Source: Streptomyces pseudovenezuelae (lineage in GTDB: Bacteria; Actinomycetota; Actinomycetes; Streptomycetales; Streptomycetaceae). Taken from it: DNA of 64,000 bases. The stretch lies in assembly GCF_001513955.1 (NCBI RefSeq), contig NZ_KQ948145.1:400212-464211 (forward strand). The letters run 5' to 3'. Below, one piece after another: positions 16,863 through 25,968 of this stretch. The translations under genes were made by a program, and so were the position numbers. The notes below the pieces were generated by a model. That model was not told where the DNA came from. It was given only the letters and a program-made list of their open reading frames with translations, and did not search any database. Positions within the stretch are counted from its first letter, which is position 1, and each line of letters opens with the position of its first letter.

Positions 16863-17807
16863 TCAGACGTCGATCCGTGACATGCGGCGGATCAGCACGA
16901 AGCCCACCGCGTAGAGGGCGAACGCGATGATCACCGCGCCCTGGCCGAGCGGTGAGCCCGTCATCCGCGCCAGCGCGCCGTCCTTCACGCCGTTCATCAG
17001 GAACAGCGAGCCGATGCCCAGGACCGGGACCGCGTACGACGTCATGCTCACCTGGGAGAGCTGGGTGCGGACCTCGCGCCGGGTCTCCTTGCGCTCCTCG
17101 AGCGTCTCGGTCAGGTTGCGCAGGGCACTGACCACTTGGCCGCCGGCGCGGTTGGACAGGACCAGGGTCGTCACCAGGACCACCAGTTCCCGGGACGGCA
17201 GCCGCTTCGCCATCTCGTCGAGCGCGTCCTCCATCGCCACGCCCACCGCCAACTGGTTCGCCACGTTGGCCAGTTCCTCGCCGGCCGGTGCCTCCAGCTC
17301 CTCCGCCGCCATGCCGATCGCGGTGCGCAGGGCGAGGCCGGCGTGGGTGGCGTTGGCCAGGATGCGGGCCAGTTCGGGGAGTTGGTTGATGAACTTCTCG
17401 ATGCGTTTCTGGCGCTGCCAGTTGAGGAACTGCACCGCCGCCCAGACGCCCGCGAGGCCTGCCAGCGGGCCGAAGAAGGGTGCCAGGGTGGCCTGGCCGA
17501 TCAGCCACAGGCCTCCGACGAGCCCGATCATCGCGGCGAAGAACTCGCCCGGCGTCACGTCGAGGCCCGTCGCCGCCAGCCGCAGTTCCAGCTCCCGGCC
17601 GAGCCGGGTGCGGCGCAGCCTGCGGTCCAGGTCGCGGAAGTGCCGGCGGCGGCCGGTGTACGGCACCTGGCTCGCGGCCGTCAGCCGGTCGACCAGTGCC
17701 GCCCGCTGCGCCCGCCCCCTGGCGTAGATGTGGACGCCCACGACGGCGAGGGCGCAGGTGAGCAGGGTGGCGCCGATGGTCAGGGCGACTAGGGTCTGGA
17801 GGTCCAT
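16863..17807 (-). CDS. tadB: TadB-like type II/IV secretion F-domain protein
   Basis: 314 residues. Membrane helix at the N-terminus (LVALTIGATLLTCALAVVGV), cytoplasmic basic segment (RRHFRDLDRRLRR), two helices in the middle, the F domain (LPELARILANATHAGLALRT; LVTTLVLSNRAGGQ) and a C-terminal helix. It forms the inner-membrane platform with TadC. The start is 11 bases after the TadA stop, giving a tight operon. Confidence 0.92.
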   Translation of the reverse strand: MDLQTLVALTIGATLLTCALAVVGVHIYARGRAQRAALVDRLTAASQVPYTGRRRHFRDLDRRLRRTRLGRELELRLAATGLDVTPGEFFAAMIGLVGGLWLIGQATLAPFFGPLAGLAGVWAAVQFLNWQRQKRIEKFINQLPELARILANATHAGLALRTAIGMAAEELEAPAGEELANVANQLAVGVAMEDALDEMAKRLPSRELVVLVTTLVLSNRAGGQVVSALRNLTETLEERKETRREVRTQLSQVSMTSYAVPVLGIGSLFLMNGVKDGALARMTGSPLGQGAVIIAFALYAVGFVLIRRMSRIDV

Positions 17808-17818
17808 GGGAGGGGGTC

Positions 17819-19156
17819 CTACCTGGCTTCTCGGAGGGCCAACTGGGCCGCGGACTGGGCCACCCCGAAGGCCTGGGGCGTGGGCTGGCTCGCCATGTAG
17901 AGGCGGTCGACGGTACGGCGCGGGAGCGGGAAGTACGTGAACCGGCCGTAGATCCGGCCGTCGGCGGCCATGGGCTGGGCGTCGAAGCGGGCCACCGTCG
18001 CCAGCCGGTACGGCTCGCTGCCGTTGCTGTCGAGCAGGGCGATCTCGGTGATCCGGCGGGCGCCGTCGGCGAACCGGGTGAGCTGGATGATCACGTCGAT
18101 GGCGCTGTTGATCTGGTCGTGCAGCGCCTCGAAGGGGATCTCCACCTCCGACATCGAGGCCAGGGTCTTCAGCCGCATCAGCGCGTCCTCGGCGCTGTTG
18201 GCGTGGACCGTGGCGAGGGAGCCGTCGTGGCCCGTCGACATCGCCTGGAGCATGTCGAGGGACTCGCCGCCGCGGACCTCGCCGACCACGATCCGGTCGG
18301 GGCGCATGCGCAGCGAGTTGCGGACCAGGTCGCGGATGGTGACCCGGCCCTGGCCCTCCACGTTCGGCGGCCGCGCCTCAAGCCGGACCACGTGCCGTTG
18401 CTGGAGCTGGAGTTCGGCCGAGTCCTCGATGGTGATGATCCGGTCGCCCTCCGGGATGAGCCCGGACAGCGCGTTGAGCAGGGTCGTCTTCCCGGTGCCC
18501 GTGGCGCCCGACACGATGATGTTGAAGCGGGCCTGCACCAGGCCCGCCAGCAGGTACAGCATGTTCTCGTCGAGCGAGTCGAAGCCGACCAGTTCCTGGA
18601 GCGTGTAGGAGCGCGGGAAGCGGCGGATCGTGAGGATCGCGCCGGTCAGGGAGAGCGGCGGGATGATGACGTTCACGCGTTCCCCGGACGGCAGGCGCGC
18701 GTCGACCATCGGGTTGGTCTCGTCGACCCGCCGGTTGACCGTGGAGACTATTCGCTCGATGGTCTGCATCAGCTGGTCGTGGGAGGGGAAGCGCAGCGGC
18801 AACTGCTCGACGCGGCCCCCGCGTTCGACGAAGATCGAGTCCGGTCCGTTGACCATGATCTCGGTGATGGAGGCGTCTTCCAGCAGCGGTTCCAGGATGC
18901 CGAGGCCGAGTGCCTCGTCGACCACCCGCCGGATCAGCTGCGAGCGTTCGACGGTCGACAGGACCGGTCCCTCGCGGCTGATGATGTGCCCGAGCACCCG
19001 CTCCAGCCGGGCCCGGCGCTCGGCGGCCGCGAGCGAGCTCATCTCCGCGAGGTCGATCTCCTCCAGGAGCTTGGCCCGGTAGGAGGAGACCAGGTGGCCG
19101 TCCTCGCCCCGGTTGCCGTTCTCCTCGGGGGTGTTGATGCGGGACCGCAGACTCAT
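17819..19156 (-). CDS. tadA: TadA/CpaF secretion ATPase
   Basis: 445 residues from ATG 19156, with GAGG 7 bases upstream. An N-terminal helical region leads to an ATPase core with Walker A GATGTGKT at 217-224, an Asp box in [12 protein letters not shown], Walker B near VGEVRGGE and the His-rich STGHDGS-type element. The hexameric PulE/VirB11-like ATPase powers assembly, and possibly retraction, of the Flp pilus through TadB/TadC. Confidence 0.94.
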   Translation of the reverse strand: MSLRSRINTPEENGNRGEDGHLVSSYRAKLLEEIDLAEMSSLAAAERRARLERVLGHIISREGPVLSTVERSQLIRRVVDEALGLGILEPLLEDASITEIMVNGPDSIFVERGGRVEQLPLRFPSHDQLMQTIERIVSTVNRRVDETNPMVDARLPSGERVNVIIPPLSLTGAILTIRRFPRSYTLQELVGFDSLDENMLYLLAGLVQARFNIIVSGATGTGKTTLLNALSGLIPEGDRIITIEDSAELQLQQRHVVRLEARPPNVEGQGRVTIRDLVRNSLRMRPDRIVVGEVRGGESLDMLQAMSTGHDGSLATVHANSAEDALMRLKTLASMSEVEIPFEALHDQINSAIDVIIQLTRFADGARRITEIALLDSNGSEPYRLATVARFDAQPMAADGRIYGRFTYFPLPRRTVDRLYMASQPTPQAFGVAQSAAQLALREAR

Positions 19157-19169
19157 GGGGGTACCTCGT

Positions 19170-19535
19170 TCAGTGGTCGAGCGGCATGGTGGCGGTCTTG
19201 ACCGCGGGGTCGAAGCTCCAGCCGGGGACGATCGACGGGATCTGGACGGTGGCGGTGACGGTGACCGAGTCGCCGCCCCCGCCCTCGGCGCAGTCGACGG
19301 ACAGCCAGTCGCTGATCGCGTTGACACAGCCGTCCTGCGCGCTCAGGTCGAGCGAGGCGGCCCGCGCCCCGGCCCTGGCCGCCGTGCCGGCCTGCTGGGC
19401 GGTGTAGGCGATGAGCCCGATCTGGACGCCGGCCATGGCGACGAGGAGCAGGATCGGGATGAACCCCAGGTATTCGAGGGCGACCTGACCGCGGTCGCGG
19501 TCGCGGCGGGCGCGGCTCTCTCCGGAGTACGGCAT
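19170..19535 (-). CDS. TadE-like minor pilin
   Basis: 121 residues. A short basic leader (ESRARRDRDRG) ends at a Gly followed by QVALEYLG, the pseudopilin processing motif with Glu at +5. A hydrophobic helix (FIPILLLVAMAGVQIGLIAY) and an exported domain with two Cys follow. Minor pilins initiate or cap the Tad pilus. One base separates it from the upstream TadE-like gene. Confidence 0.88.
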   Translation of the reverse strand: MPYSGESRARRDRDRGQVALEYLGFIPILLLVAMAGVQIGLIAYTAQQAGTAARAGARAASLDLSAQDGCVNAISDWLSVDCAEGGGGDSVTVTATVQIPSIVPGWSFDPAVKTATMPLDH

Positions 19536-19536
19536 C

Positions 19537-20211
19537 TCAGTCCCTGTCCTCCTCCACCGCGCCGGCGTGGCCCTCCACGTCGAAGGGGAAACCGATCGAG
19601 CCCGGGAACAGGACGGGGACCTGGAGAGTGACGGTGGCCCTGACGTAGCCGCCCCCGGTCACGCAGCTCACCGTGCCGCTCCACGCGCCGGGCAGCTTGT
19701 CCGTACCCGCCTCCTGGCATGCCGCCTGCCGCTCGCCGGCCGGAACCGCCGTCCCCGCCCGCGCCGCCTCGTCCGCAGCATTCCCCGCGAGCGTGAAGGT
19801 GTACCCCAGCAGCACGAACTGCCACAGCAGCACCAGCGTGATCAGGATCAGGGGGGTCATCCCGAGGAACTCGACGGTGACCTGGCCGGCGTCCTCGCGG
19901 GGCCGCCGAGAAGCCGTCCGGCCGGTCGGCCCGGCGGCGCCGCGGGACACGGCACCCGTGCCCGCGGGGAGCGCGCCCGCGGTGCTCATGTCCCCGGGCA
20001 GCCGTCCCCCCGCACCCGGCCCTCCGGAGAGCACGCCCCCGGCCGCGGTGTCGTCGGCCGCCGAAACCCCGCCTCGTGGCTGTCCGCACCGGCGCCCTGC
20101 CGACCCGGCCGGGAAGCGCCCCTCGCGCCGACGGCCCAGGTCGTCCGTGAAGCGTCCCCTGCGCCGACGTGCCCTGCCCGTCGGCCGGGCCCACACGGTC
20201 GCGGCCCTCAC
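19537..20211 (-). CDS. TadE-like minor pilin with long N-terminal extension
   Basis: 224 residues from GTG 20211, which overlaps the CpaE stop as GTGA. The pseudopilin motif DAGQVTVEFLGM and a membrane helix (TPLILITLVLLWQFVLLGY) begin only near residue 108, after a long Arg/Gly/Ala-rich segment. ATG 19989 would give 150 residues and a 34-residue leader closer to family length but has no good ribosome site. The exported domain holds two Cys (AACQEAG, VSCVTGG). Confidence 0.8.
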   Translation of the reverse strand: MRAATVWARPTGRARRRRGRFTDDLGRRREGRFPAGSAGRRCGQPRGGVSAADDTAAGGVLSGGPGAGGRLPGDMSTAGALPAGTGAVSRGAAGPTGRTASRRPREDAGQVTVEFLGMTPLILITLVLLWQFVLLGYTFTLAGNAADEAARAGTAVPAGERQAACQEAGTDKLPGAWSGTVSCVTGGGYVRATVTLQVPVLFPGSIGFPFDVEGHAGAVEEDRD

Positions 20212-21458
20212 CTCCCGAGCTCCTTGCGTCGCCGGAAGGCCAGCGCGCCGCGCTCCCGGCCGCCGTTGCGATGGGAGTTCGCCTCCGTGCCCTTGACCAG
20301 GCCCAGTTCACCGGCGAGCGTCCACAGGGCCTGCTTGACCGTGCCCTTGGCGTCGAGTTCGTGGACCCGGCCCGCGTCCACCGCGCCCTGGAGCTCCTTG
20401 AAGTTCGCCGGGATCACGGTCGCCGCGACGCCGGTGCCGGTGATCTTCTGGATGAGCGTGGGCTGGATCTCCGTACCGCGGCTGTGCCGGTTGACGACGA
20501 CGGTGGTCTCCTCGGCCTTGCGGACCTGGAGGCGGTCCCACATGCGCACGGCACGCTTGGCGCCGCGTACGGCGACCACGTCCGGCGTGGTGACCAGCAG
20601 GGCCGTGTCGGCCATCTCCACGACCGCCGCGCCGGCCCCGCTGAGCTGCGCCCCGCAGTCGACGACCACGACCTCGTAGCGGGAGCGCAGAGCGCTCACG
20701 ATCTGGCGGGCGGCGCGCTCGGTGACCTCCTCGCCGCGTTCGCCCTCGCCGGGGGCGAGCAGCAGCGCGAGGCCGGTGTCGTGGGCGAAGACGGCGTCGG
20801 CGAGGACGCGCGGGGAGATGTCGGTGATGCTGGCGAGGTCGACGACCGAGCGGCGGAACTGGACGTCGAGGTAGGAGGCGATGTCGCCGGTCTGGAGGTC
20901 CATGTCGAGCAGGGCGGTGGGACGGCCGGAGGCCTGGGCGGCGAGGGCCAGCTGGACGGCGGTCGTGGTGGCGCCGACGCCGCCCTTCGCCCCGCTGACC
21001 GTGACGACGGTGCCGCCGACTCCGGTGAACACGTCGGTGGCGGCGCCCAGGTGCCGTCGTACGCCCGTGGACCACTGGGCGACCGCGTGCACCCGGGTGG
21101 CGAGTTCCTCGTAGCCGAGCGGGAGGGCAATGAGGCCGCGGGCGCCGTAGTCCATGGCGGCCTGGAAGAGGCCGGGGCCGACGTCGGAGGTGACGAGGAT
21201 GACCCCGACGGCCGGGAAGCGCAGGGCGACCTCGCGGATCAGCTCCAGGGCCGGTACGGGTCCGATGCGCTCGTGGACGACCACGACCTCGGGCAGCTCG
21301 TCGATCGACTCGGAGGCCAGGCGCGCGAGGGTGTCGATGAGCTGGGTGGAGTCGGTGACCGGGGCGACGGGCTCGGCGTCCGGGAGCTGGCTGAGCAGCG
21401 TGGTGAGGGAGCGGACCGCGTCCGCGTCGCCGACTGCCGGGAGGATCCTCGTGGGCAT
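20208..21458 (-). CDS. cpaE: CpaE/TadZ-like pilus assembly ATPase
   Basis: 416 residues. The N-terminal receiver-like domain (residues 1-140) is followed by a MinD/ParA-like ATPase with deviant Walker A GAKGGVGATTT (about 156-166), ALLDMDLQTGD and VVVVDCGAQLS. CpaE/TadZ proteins place the pilus machine at its site in the cell; that role is from the family. The C-terminal tail is very basic (GGRERGALAFRRRKELGR). Lies 9 bases after the CpaB stop. Confidence 0.92.
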   Translation of the reverse strand: MPTRILPAVGDADAVRSLTTLLSQLPDAEPVAPVTDSTQLIDTLARLASESIDELPEVVVVHERIGPVPALELIREVALRFPAVGVILVTSDVGPGLFQAAMDYGARGLIALPLGYEELATRVHAVAQWSTGVRRHLGAATDVFTGVGGTVVTVSGAKGGVGATTTAVQLALAAQASGRPTALLDMDLQTGDIASYLDVQFRRSVVDLASITDISPRVLADAVFAHDTGLALLLAPGEGERGEEVTERAARQIVSALRSRYEVVVVDCGAQLSGAGAAVVEMADTALLVTTPDVVAVRGAKRAVRMWDRLQVRKAEETTVVVNRHSRGTEIQPTLIQKITGTGVAATVIPANFKELQGAVDAGRVHELDAKGTVKQALWTLAGELGLVKGTEANSHRNGGRERGALAFRRRKELGR

Positions 21459-21467
21459 GGCGGCCTC

Positions 21468-22175
21468 TCACTTGTCCTTCGCGAGTTCGTACGTGCGCTC
21501 CTGCTCGGGCACGGTCCCGGTCTCGCCCGGCGCGACCAGGGCGAGCCGGACCCGCTTGGCGAACGACTCGGCGTACGTGATGCGCTGGGCGTCGAGGGCG
21601 GAGAGGGCGAAGGTGATGGGGCGGGCCTCGGTGGCGGCGCGGGTGCGCTCGTCGGCGTCGGGCTGGAGCGAGGTGAGGTCGCCGACGTCCAGGACACGCG
21701 CGTTCGTCACGATGATCTTGGAAAGGTCGGGATCACCCTCCTTCTGCCCCTCGAAGGTGGCGTACACATTGACCGAGGAGCCCGCCGTGATCTTGCCCGC
21801 GACGCCGGTCGCCGCGTCGATCATGATGGCGATCTCCTGCTGCCCGGGCTGCAGGGCGGGCTGGTCGACGATCATGTCGCTCTGGAGCAGCGAGCCCTTC
21901 TTCAGGGTCGTCACGGCGATCTTGTCGCGGACGGCGGCGAGGTCGGTGACCGCGTTGGCCGACAGCCAGCGCTTGGGCATCTCGGTCTTCTCGAACTGCG
22001 CCGCGGTGAGCCGGGTGTAGGGCTCGATGTCCTTCTTGACCTCGTACGCCGTGACCTCGGGGCCGACCTTGGACTTCACGTCGTCGATGACGGAGAGCAC
22101 GCCGGCGAAGGCCGCGAGGGCGCCCAGGACCGACAGGAGCAGGAGTATCACGCCGCGGCGCTGACGGGAGTTCAT
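21468..22175 (-). CDS. cpaB: CpaB/RcpC-like SAF domain protein
   Basis: 235 residues. One N-terminal membrane helix (GVILLLLSVLGALAAFAGVL), then an SAF domain (VKKDIEPYTRLTAAQFEKTEMP) and a CpaB/RcpC beta domain (GSLLQSDMIVDQ, SSVNVYATFEG). In Gram-negative bacteria the family works with the secretin; in this organism it is presumably an exported, membrane-tethered stabiliser. Upstream of CpaE with 9 bases between them. Confidence 0.9.
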   Translation of the reverse strand: MNSRQRRGVILLLLSVLGALAAFAGVLSVIDDVKSKVGPEVTAYEVKKDIEPYTRLTAAQFEKTEMPKRWLSANAVTDLAAVRDKIAVTTLKKGSLLQSDMIVDQPALQPGQQEIAIMIDAATGVAGKITAGSSVNVYATFEGQKEGDPDLSKIIVTNARVLDVGDLTSLQPDADERTRAATEARPITFALSALDAQRITYAESFAKRVRLALVAPGETGTVPEQERTYELAKDK

Positions 22176-22241
22176 GAACCGTACAACCTCGTTGGGGGGC
22201 TCGGTCGAGCGGAATCGGGGACGGGGGCGATCCGGTACGGC

Positions 22242-23138
22242 TCACCCGGCGGGCAGTTGGTGCTGATGCTGCGGGTGCTGCTGTTGCTGCGGGACGGGCG
22301 TCACGGGCGCGGTGGCCGAGCAGAAGACGCAGCGGTCACCGATGACGTCGATACCGCACCAGTGACAGATGTTCTGCCGTACCGAGGTGACCAGTTGGTA
22401 AAGGACGGACAGGTCGGGCAGGAAGGTGCAGAACTCGATCAGCTTGCCGGTGCCCCACCACTCGGCGGACTCGGCGGGCAGCGGCGCCTCCCGCAGCCCC
22501 TGGATCCGCCAGGACCTGGCCAGGGCACCGGAGACCCAGTCGGACTGGAGCTGCCCGCGCGCGACGAGCATCGAGGTGGCGAACTCCGGGCCGGCGAGCG
22601 TGGCGTCCGGGGCGATCCTGACGAGCTGCGGCTGGGGATGGGCGAGCACGGCGAACTGGCTGCCCGGCACCCATGACTTGGCGTGCGACTTGAGCCCGAC
22701 GGGGATCCGGTCGAGCCTGGCCACCGAGCCGAGGAGCGCGCCCGCGTGGAGGTAGTGGGTGAGCAGCCGGCCCGCCGAGGCGAGCACGCCGGGGCTGAGG
22801 TCGCAGGAGGCGAGCTGTCGCAACTGGCGGGCGAGGACCGCGAGTCCCAGGGGCGGCAGCTCGGGCTGGAACAGGGCGATCCGGTCGCTCTCCAGCAGGG
22901 ACCGCACGGTACGCAGCCGCTGGTCCACCGCCGGGGGCACGGCACGGGAGTACACGACGACCACATGGCCGTGCTGGTCGATCAGCGCCTGGAGGGCGGC
23001 GAGCGAGTGGTCGAGCGGCTGCCGGTCGAGGCCGTCGAGCACGACGGCGGGCAGGGTCCGCTCGTCCTGTGCCGGCAGCGCCATGTCGGCACCGGTCACT
23101 GCGATGGCAGTTGGCACGCGCAGCTCCCCGTATCCCAT
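22242..23138 (-). CDS. Conserved protein of unknown function, first gene of the Tad operon
   Basis: 298 residues; I do not recognise a named family. The N-terminal ~100 residues look like a Rossmann/PIN-like segment (VVVVYSRAVPPAVDQRLRTVRSLL). A central domain carries SWVPGSQFAVLAHP. Near the C-terminus a CHWCG and CVFC pair forms a probable zinc ribbon, ending in a Gln/His/Pro-rich tail. No signal peptide or membrane helix, so it is cytoplasmic. Lies 66 bases upstream of cpaB and seems to open the pilus operon. Confidence 0.72.
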   Translation of the reverse strand: MGYGELRVPTAIAVTGADMALPAQDERTLPAVVLDGLDRQPLDHSLAALQALIDQHGHVVVVYSRAVPPAVDQRLRTVRSLLESDRIALFQPELPPLGLAVLARQLRQLASCDLSPGVLASAGRLLTHYLHAGALLGSVARLDRIPVGLKSHAKSWVPGSQFAVLAHPQPQLVRIAPDATLAGPEFATSMLVARGQLQSDWVSGALARSWRIQGLREAPLPAESAEWWGTGKLIEFCTFLPDLSVLYQLVTSVRQNICHWCGIDVIGDRCVFCSATAPVTPVPQQQQHPQHQHQLPAG

Positions 23139-23358
23139 GCCCGAGGGTCCGGCGGATCACTCCGTCGCACCCGGTCGACTTCACTGCGTGACTACCTGAG
23201 CACTGTAACCACGGCTCTGTGACCGGAGAACAGCGATTCTGTGACTTCCTGGCCGGGCCGACGGATCAAAAGCGGGCGATTCCTGCCCAGATGGGGCGCA
23301 CTTGCCACGTGCGCGGGCCGGAGAAAGGCCAGTTGTGCATTCATCCCCGCCGCCCTCC

Positions 23359-23386
23359 TTGACAGCGGGATTGGTCTGGACCAACT
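23359..23386 (+). promoter_or_regulatory. Chitinase promoter with DasR-like operator
   Basis: A consensus -35 TTGACA at 23359-23364 is followed by the near-palindrome TTGGTCTGGACCAA at 23371-23384, one base from the GGTCTAGACC core of DasR-responsive (dre) sites known upstream of Streptomyces chitinase genes. DasR is a GntR-family repressor released by amino-sugar phosphates. The site lies only about 10 bases before the chitinase ATG. Confidence 0.7.
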
Positions 23387-23394
23387 TTCTTGTC

Positions 23395-25095
23395 ATGCCC
23401 ATACTCAGCAGAAAACCGGCGCGGTTCCGGACCGCGGCCCTCATCGCGGCCCTCGCCCTGGGCGGCGCCCTCGGTGTCGCGGGACCGGCCTCCGCCGCGG
23501 ACGTCAACAACGCGAAGAACGCCGGCTTCGAGTCCGGCCTGACCAACTGGACCTGCTCGGCGAGCAGCGGTACGACCGTCTCGTCGCCCGTGCACGGCGG
23601 CTCGGCCACGCTGAAGGCGACGCCCGCCGGGCAGGACAACGCCAAGTGCGTCCAGACGGTGGCCGTGAAGCCGGGCGCGACGTACACGCTGAGCGCGTGG
23701 GTGCAGGGCGGTTACGCCTACCTGGGCGCGACCGGCACCGGCACCACGGACGTGTCGGCCTGGACCCCGGACTCCGCCTCCTGGAAGCAGTTGACGACCA
23801 CCTTCACCACTGGGGCCTCGACGACCTCGGTGACGGTGTACACGCACGGCTGGTACGGACAGGCCGCGTACTTCGCCGACGACGTGTCGGTGTACGGCCC
23901 CGACGGGGGCGGCGGGGGCGATCCCGCTCCCACGGTCCCGGCGACGCCGGCCGGCCTGGCGGTCTCCGGCACGTCCTCCTCGTCCGTCTCCCTGACCTGG
24001 AACACGGTGTCGGGCGCGACGGGCTACAACGTCTACCGCAACGGCACGAAGGTCACGGCGGTCACCGGGACGTCGGCGACCGTGACGGGGCTGACCGCCT
24101 CGACGTCGTACAGCTTCCAGGTCACGGCGGTGAACTCGGCGGGTGAGTCCGCGAAGTCGGGCACGGTGACGGGGACGACGAGCGCGTCGACGGGCACCGG
24201 GGGCGGCGCGGTGCCGAAGCACGCGGTCACCGGGTACTGGCAGAACTTCAACAACGGGGCGACGGTCCAGAAGCTGTCGGCCGTGCAGTCGCAGTACGAC
24301 ATCATCGCGGTGGCGTTCGCGGACGCGACGACGACTCCGGGCGCGGTCACCTTCACCCTGGACTCGGCCGGGCTCGGCGGGTACACGGTCGACCAGTTCA
24401 AGGCCGACATCAAGGCCAAGCAGGCGGCCGGGAAGAAGGTCGTCGTCTCCGTGGGCGGCCAGAACGGCACGGTCTCGGTGAGCGACCCGACGTCCGCGGC
24501 GAACTTCGCGAACTCGGTCTACACGCTGATGCAGACGTACGGCTTCGACGGCGTCGACATCGATCTGGAGAACGGGCTCAACGCCACCTACATGTCCCAG
24601 GCGTTGCGATCGCTCGCGGCAAAGGCGGGGTCGGGCCTGGTGCTGACGATGGCACCGCAGACGATCGACATGCAGTCGACGTCCAACGCGTACTTCCAGA
24701 CCGCGCTGAACGTGAAGGACATCCTCACGGTCGTCAACATGCAGTACTACAACAGCGGTTCGATGCTGGGCTGCGACGGCAAGGTCTACTCGCAGGGCTC
24801 GGTGGACTTCCTGACCGCGCTGGCCTGCATCCAGCTGGAGGGCGGACTGGCCCCGTCCCAGGTGGGGTTGGGCCTGCCGGCGTCCACGAGCGGGGCGGGC
24901 AGCGGCTATGTCTCGCCCTCGGTGGTGAACAACGCGCTGGACTGCCTCACCAAGGGCACGGGCTGCGGCTCCTTCAAGCCGTCGAGGACCTACCCCGACC
25001 TGCGCGGAGCCATGACCTGGTCGACGAACTGGGACGCGGCAGCCGGGAACACGTGGTCCAGTGCCGTGGGACCGCACGTGCACGGGCTGCCGTAG
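23395..25095 (+). CDS. Secreted GH18 chitinase with CBM and fibronectin III modules
   Basis: 566 residues from ATG 23395. Sec signal peptide 1-35 (ending GPASA), beta-sandwich carbohydrate-binding module (about 40-172), fibronectin type III (about 182-265, GYNVYRNGTKV), then a GH18 catalytic barrel from about 278. The catalytic motif DGVDIDLE carries the acid Glu, and MQYYN is also present. It hydrolyses chitin outside the cell. No ribosome site is visible and a promoter abuts the start, so the mRNA may be leaderless. Amino-sugar control is implied by the DasR-like site. Confidence 0.93.
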   Translation: MPILSRKPARFRTAALIAALALGGALGVAGPASAADVNNAKNAGFESGLTNWTCSASSGTTVSSPVHGGSATLKATPAGQDNAKCVQTVAVKPGATYTLSAWVQGGYAYLGATGTGTTDVSAWTPDSASWKQLTTTFTTGASTTSVTVYTHGWYGQAAYFADDVSVYGPDGGGGGDPAPTVPATPAGLAVSGTSSSSVSLTWNTVSGATGYNVYRNGTKVTAVTGTSATVTGLTASTSYSFQVTAVNSAGESAKSGTVTGTTSASTGTGGGAVPKHAVTGYWQNFNNGATVQKLSAVQSQYDIIAVAFADATTTPGAVTFTLDSAGLGGYTVDQFKADIKAKQAAGKKVVVSVGGQNGTVSVSDPTSAANFANSVYTLMQTYGFDGVDIDLENGLNATYMSQALRSLAAKAGSGLVLTMAPQTIDMQSTSNAYFQTALNVKDILTVVNMQYYNSGSMLGCDGKVYSQGSVDFLTALACIQLEGGLAPSQVGLGLPASTSGAGSGYVSPSVVNNALDCLTKGTGCGSFKPSRTYPDLRGAMTWSTNWDAAAGNTWSSAVGPHVHGLP

Positions 25096-25121
25096 TCACG
25101 GGTCAGGGCGCGGCCGGGTTG

Positions 25122-25421
25122 TCACCCCTGGATGACCGGCATGACCTCCCGGCCCGCCTCCCCGACCACCGGCCTCAGCTCGTGCCCTCCCGTGCCCCGC
25201 AGTGTCACGAGGCCGGAGTGCACGGGGTCGATCGCGCGGTCCGGCCGGCCGTAGCGCACGATGCCCGTCACGGTCAGGTCGATCGGCGCCCGGGTGTCGC
25301 GGACCAGCGAGAAGCGGGCGCCGAGACGGACGGGGCCGCGGAGGCAGCGCACGACCACGGTCACCTCCGTGGCCCCGGCGCCGCGCACCTCGTGGATCTG
25401 CAGTTCGGCGTCCACGCTCAC
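25122..25421 (-). CDS. Small conserved hypothetical protein
   Basis: 99 residues from GTG 25421, whose last bases overlap the stop of the upstream gene as GTGA, implying coupling. Beta-rich sequence (VTVVVRCLRGPVRLGARFSL; IDLTVTGIVRYG) without signal or membrane segment. The family is not recognised. It forms a two-gene unit with the PH-like protein upstream. Confidence 0.65.
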   Translation of the reverse strand: MSVDAELQIHEVRGAGATEVTVVVRCLRGPVRLGARFSLVRDTRAPIDLTVTGIVRYGRPDRAIDPVHSGLVTLRGTGGHELRPVVGEAGREVMPVIQG

Positions 25422-25852
25422 ACCAGCGGCCGGTAGTAGGCCAGTACCGGTGCCAGCCGGGCGAACCACTGGCCCAGCGCGTCCCGGCCCTTCGCGTCCA
25501 CCACGCACTCGTAGAAGCGGCCGTCGAGGTGGATGACGGCCACCATCAGGGTCTTGCCGTTGGGGCCGGCCTTGTAGTGGACGCTGCGCACCTCGTGCCA
25601 GGCGAACTCGGCGGTCTGGCCGTGGGACTCGAAGGCGACGCCCGCGGAGTCGACGACGACGGAGTTGTGACGGTCGACGGCCATGAACTCCGGGCCCTCG
25701 GCGGGCGGGGGCGGGGCCGGGTAGCCGTATCCGTAGTGCGCGGGCGGCGGACCGAAGCCGGGCGGCGGCGCCGTCGGTGGCGCCATGGGCGCGGGAGGGG
25801 GCGGCGGCTGGTCGCCGTAGGGCGGGCCGGGCGGCGGGGTGGTCATCGGCAT
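25418..25852 (-). CDS. Pro-rich protein with PH-like C-terminal domain
   Basis: 144 residues. Residues 1-55 are Pro/Gly/Tyr-rich (disordered). The rest (SVVVDSAGVAFESHGQTAEF, WHEVRSVHYK, DGRFYECVVDAKGRDALGQW) looks like a small PH-like beta domain with a C-terminal helix. The same pattern is found in the protein at 32300-32857, so the two appear to be paralogues with different tails. No function known. Confidence 0.72.
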   Translation of the reverse strand: MPMTTPPPGPPYGDQPPPPPAPMAPPTAPPPGFGPPPAHYGYGYPAPPPPAEGPEFMAVDRHNSVVVDSAGVAFESHGQTAEFAWHEVRSVHYKAGPNGKTLMVAVIHLDGRFYECVVDAKGRDALGQWFARLAPVLAYYRPLV

Positions 25853-25968
25853 CCGTCCCCTCGCGTCGCGGACTGCTTCGAAGTCATGTGAAACATTCTC
25901 CCCGCCCCACCACGTCAGTGAAGTGAGGACCTCTTCACAGCCGGGCGCACAGCATCAGGGGGACATAC

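Noticed and set aside
20169..22676. 835-codon open frame on the plus strand across the CpaE/CpaB region
   Set aside because: Antisense to three well-supported genes; composition (Gly/Arg/Asp-rich) is typical of a shadow frame.
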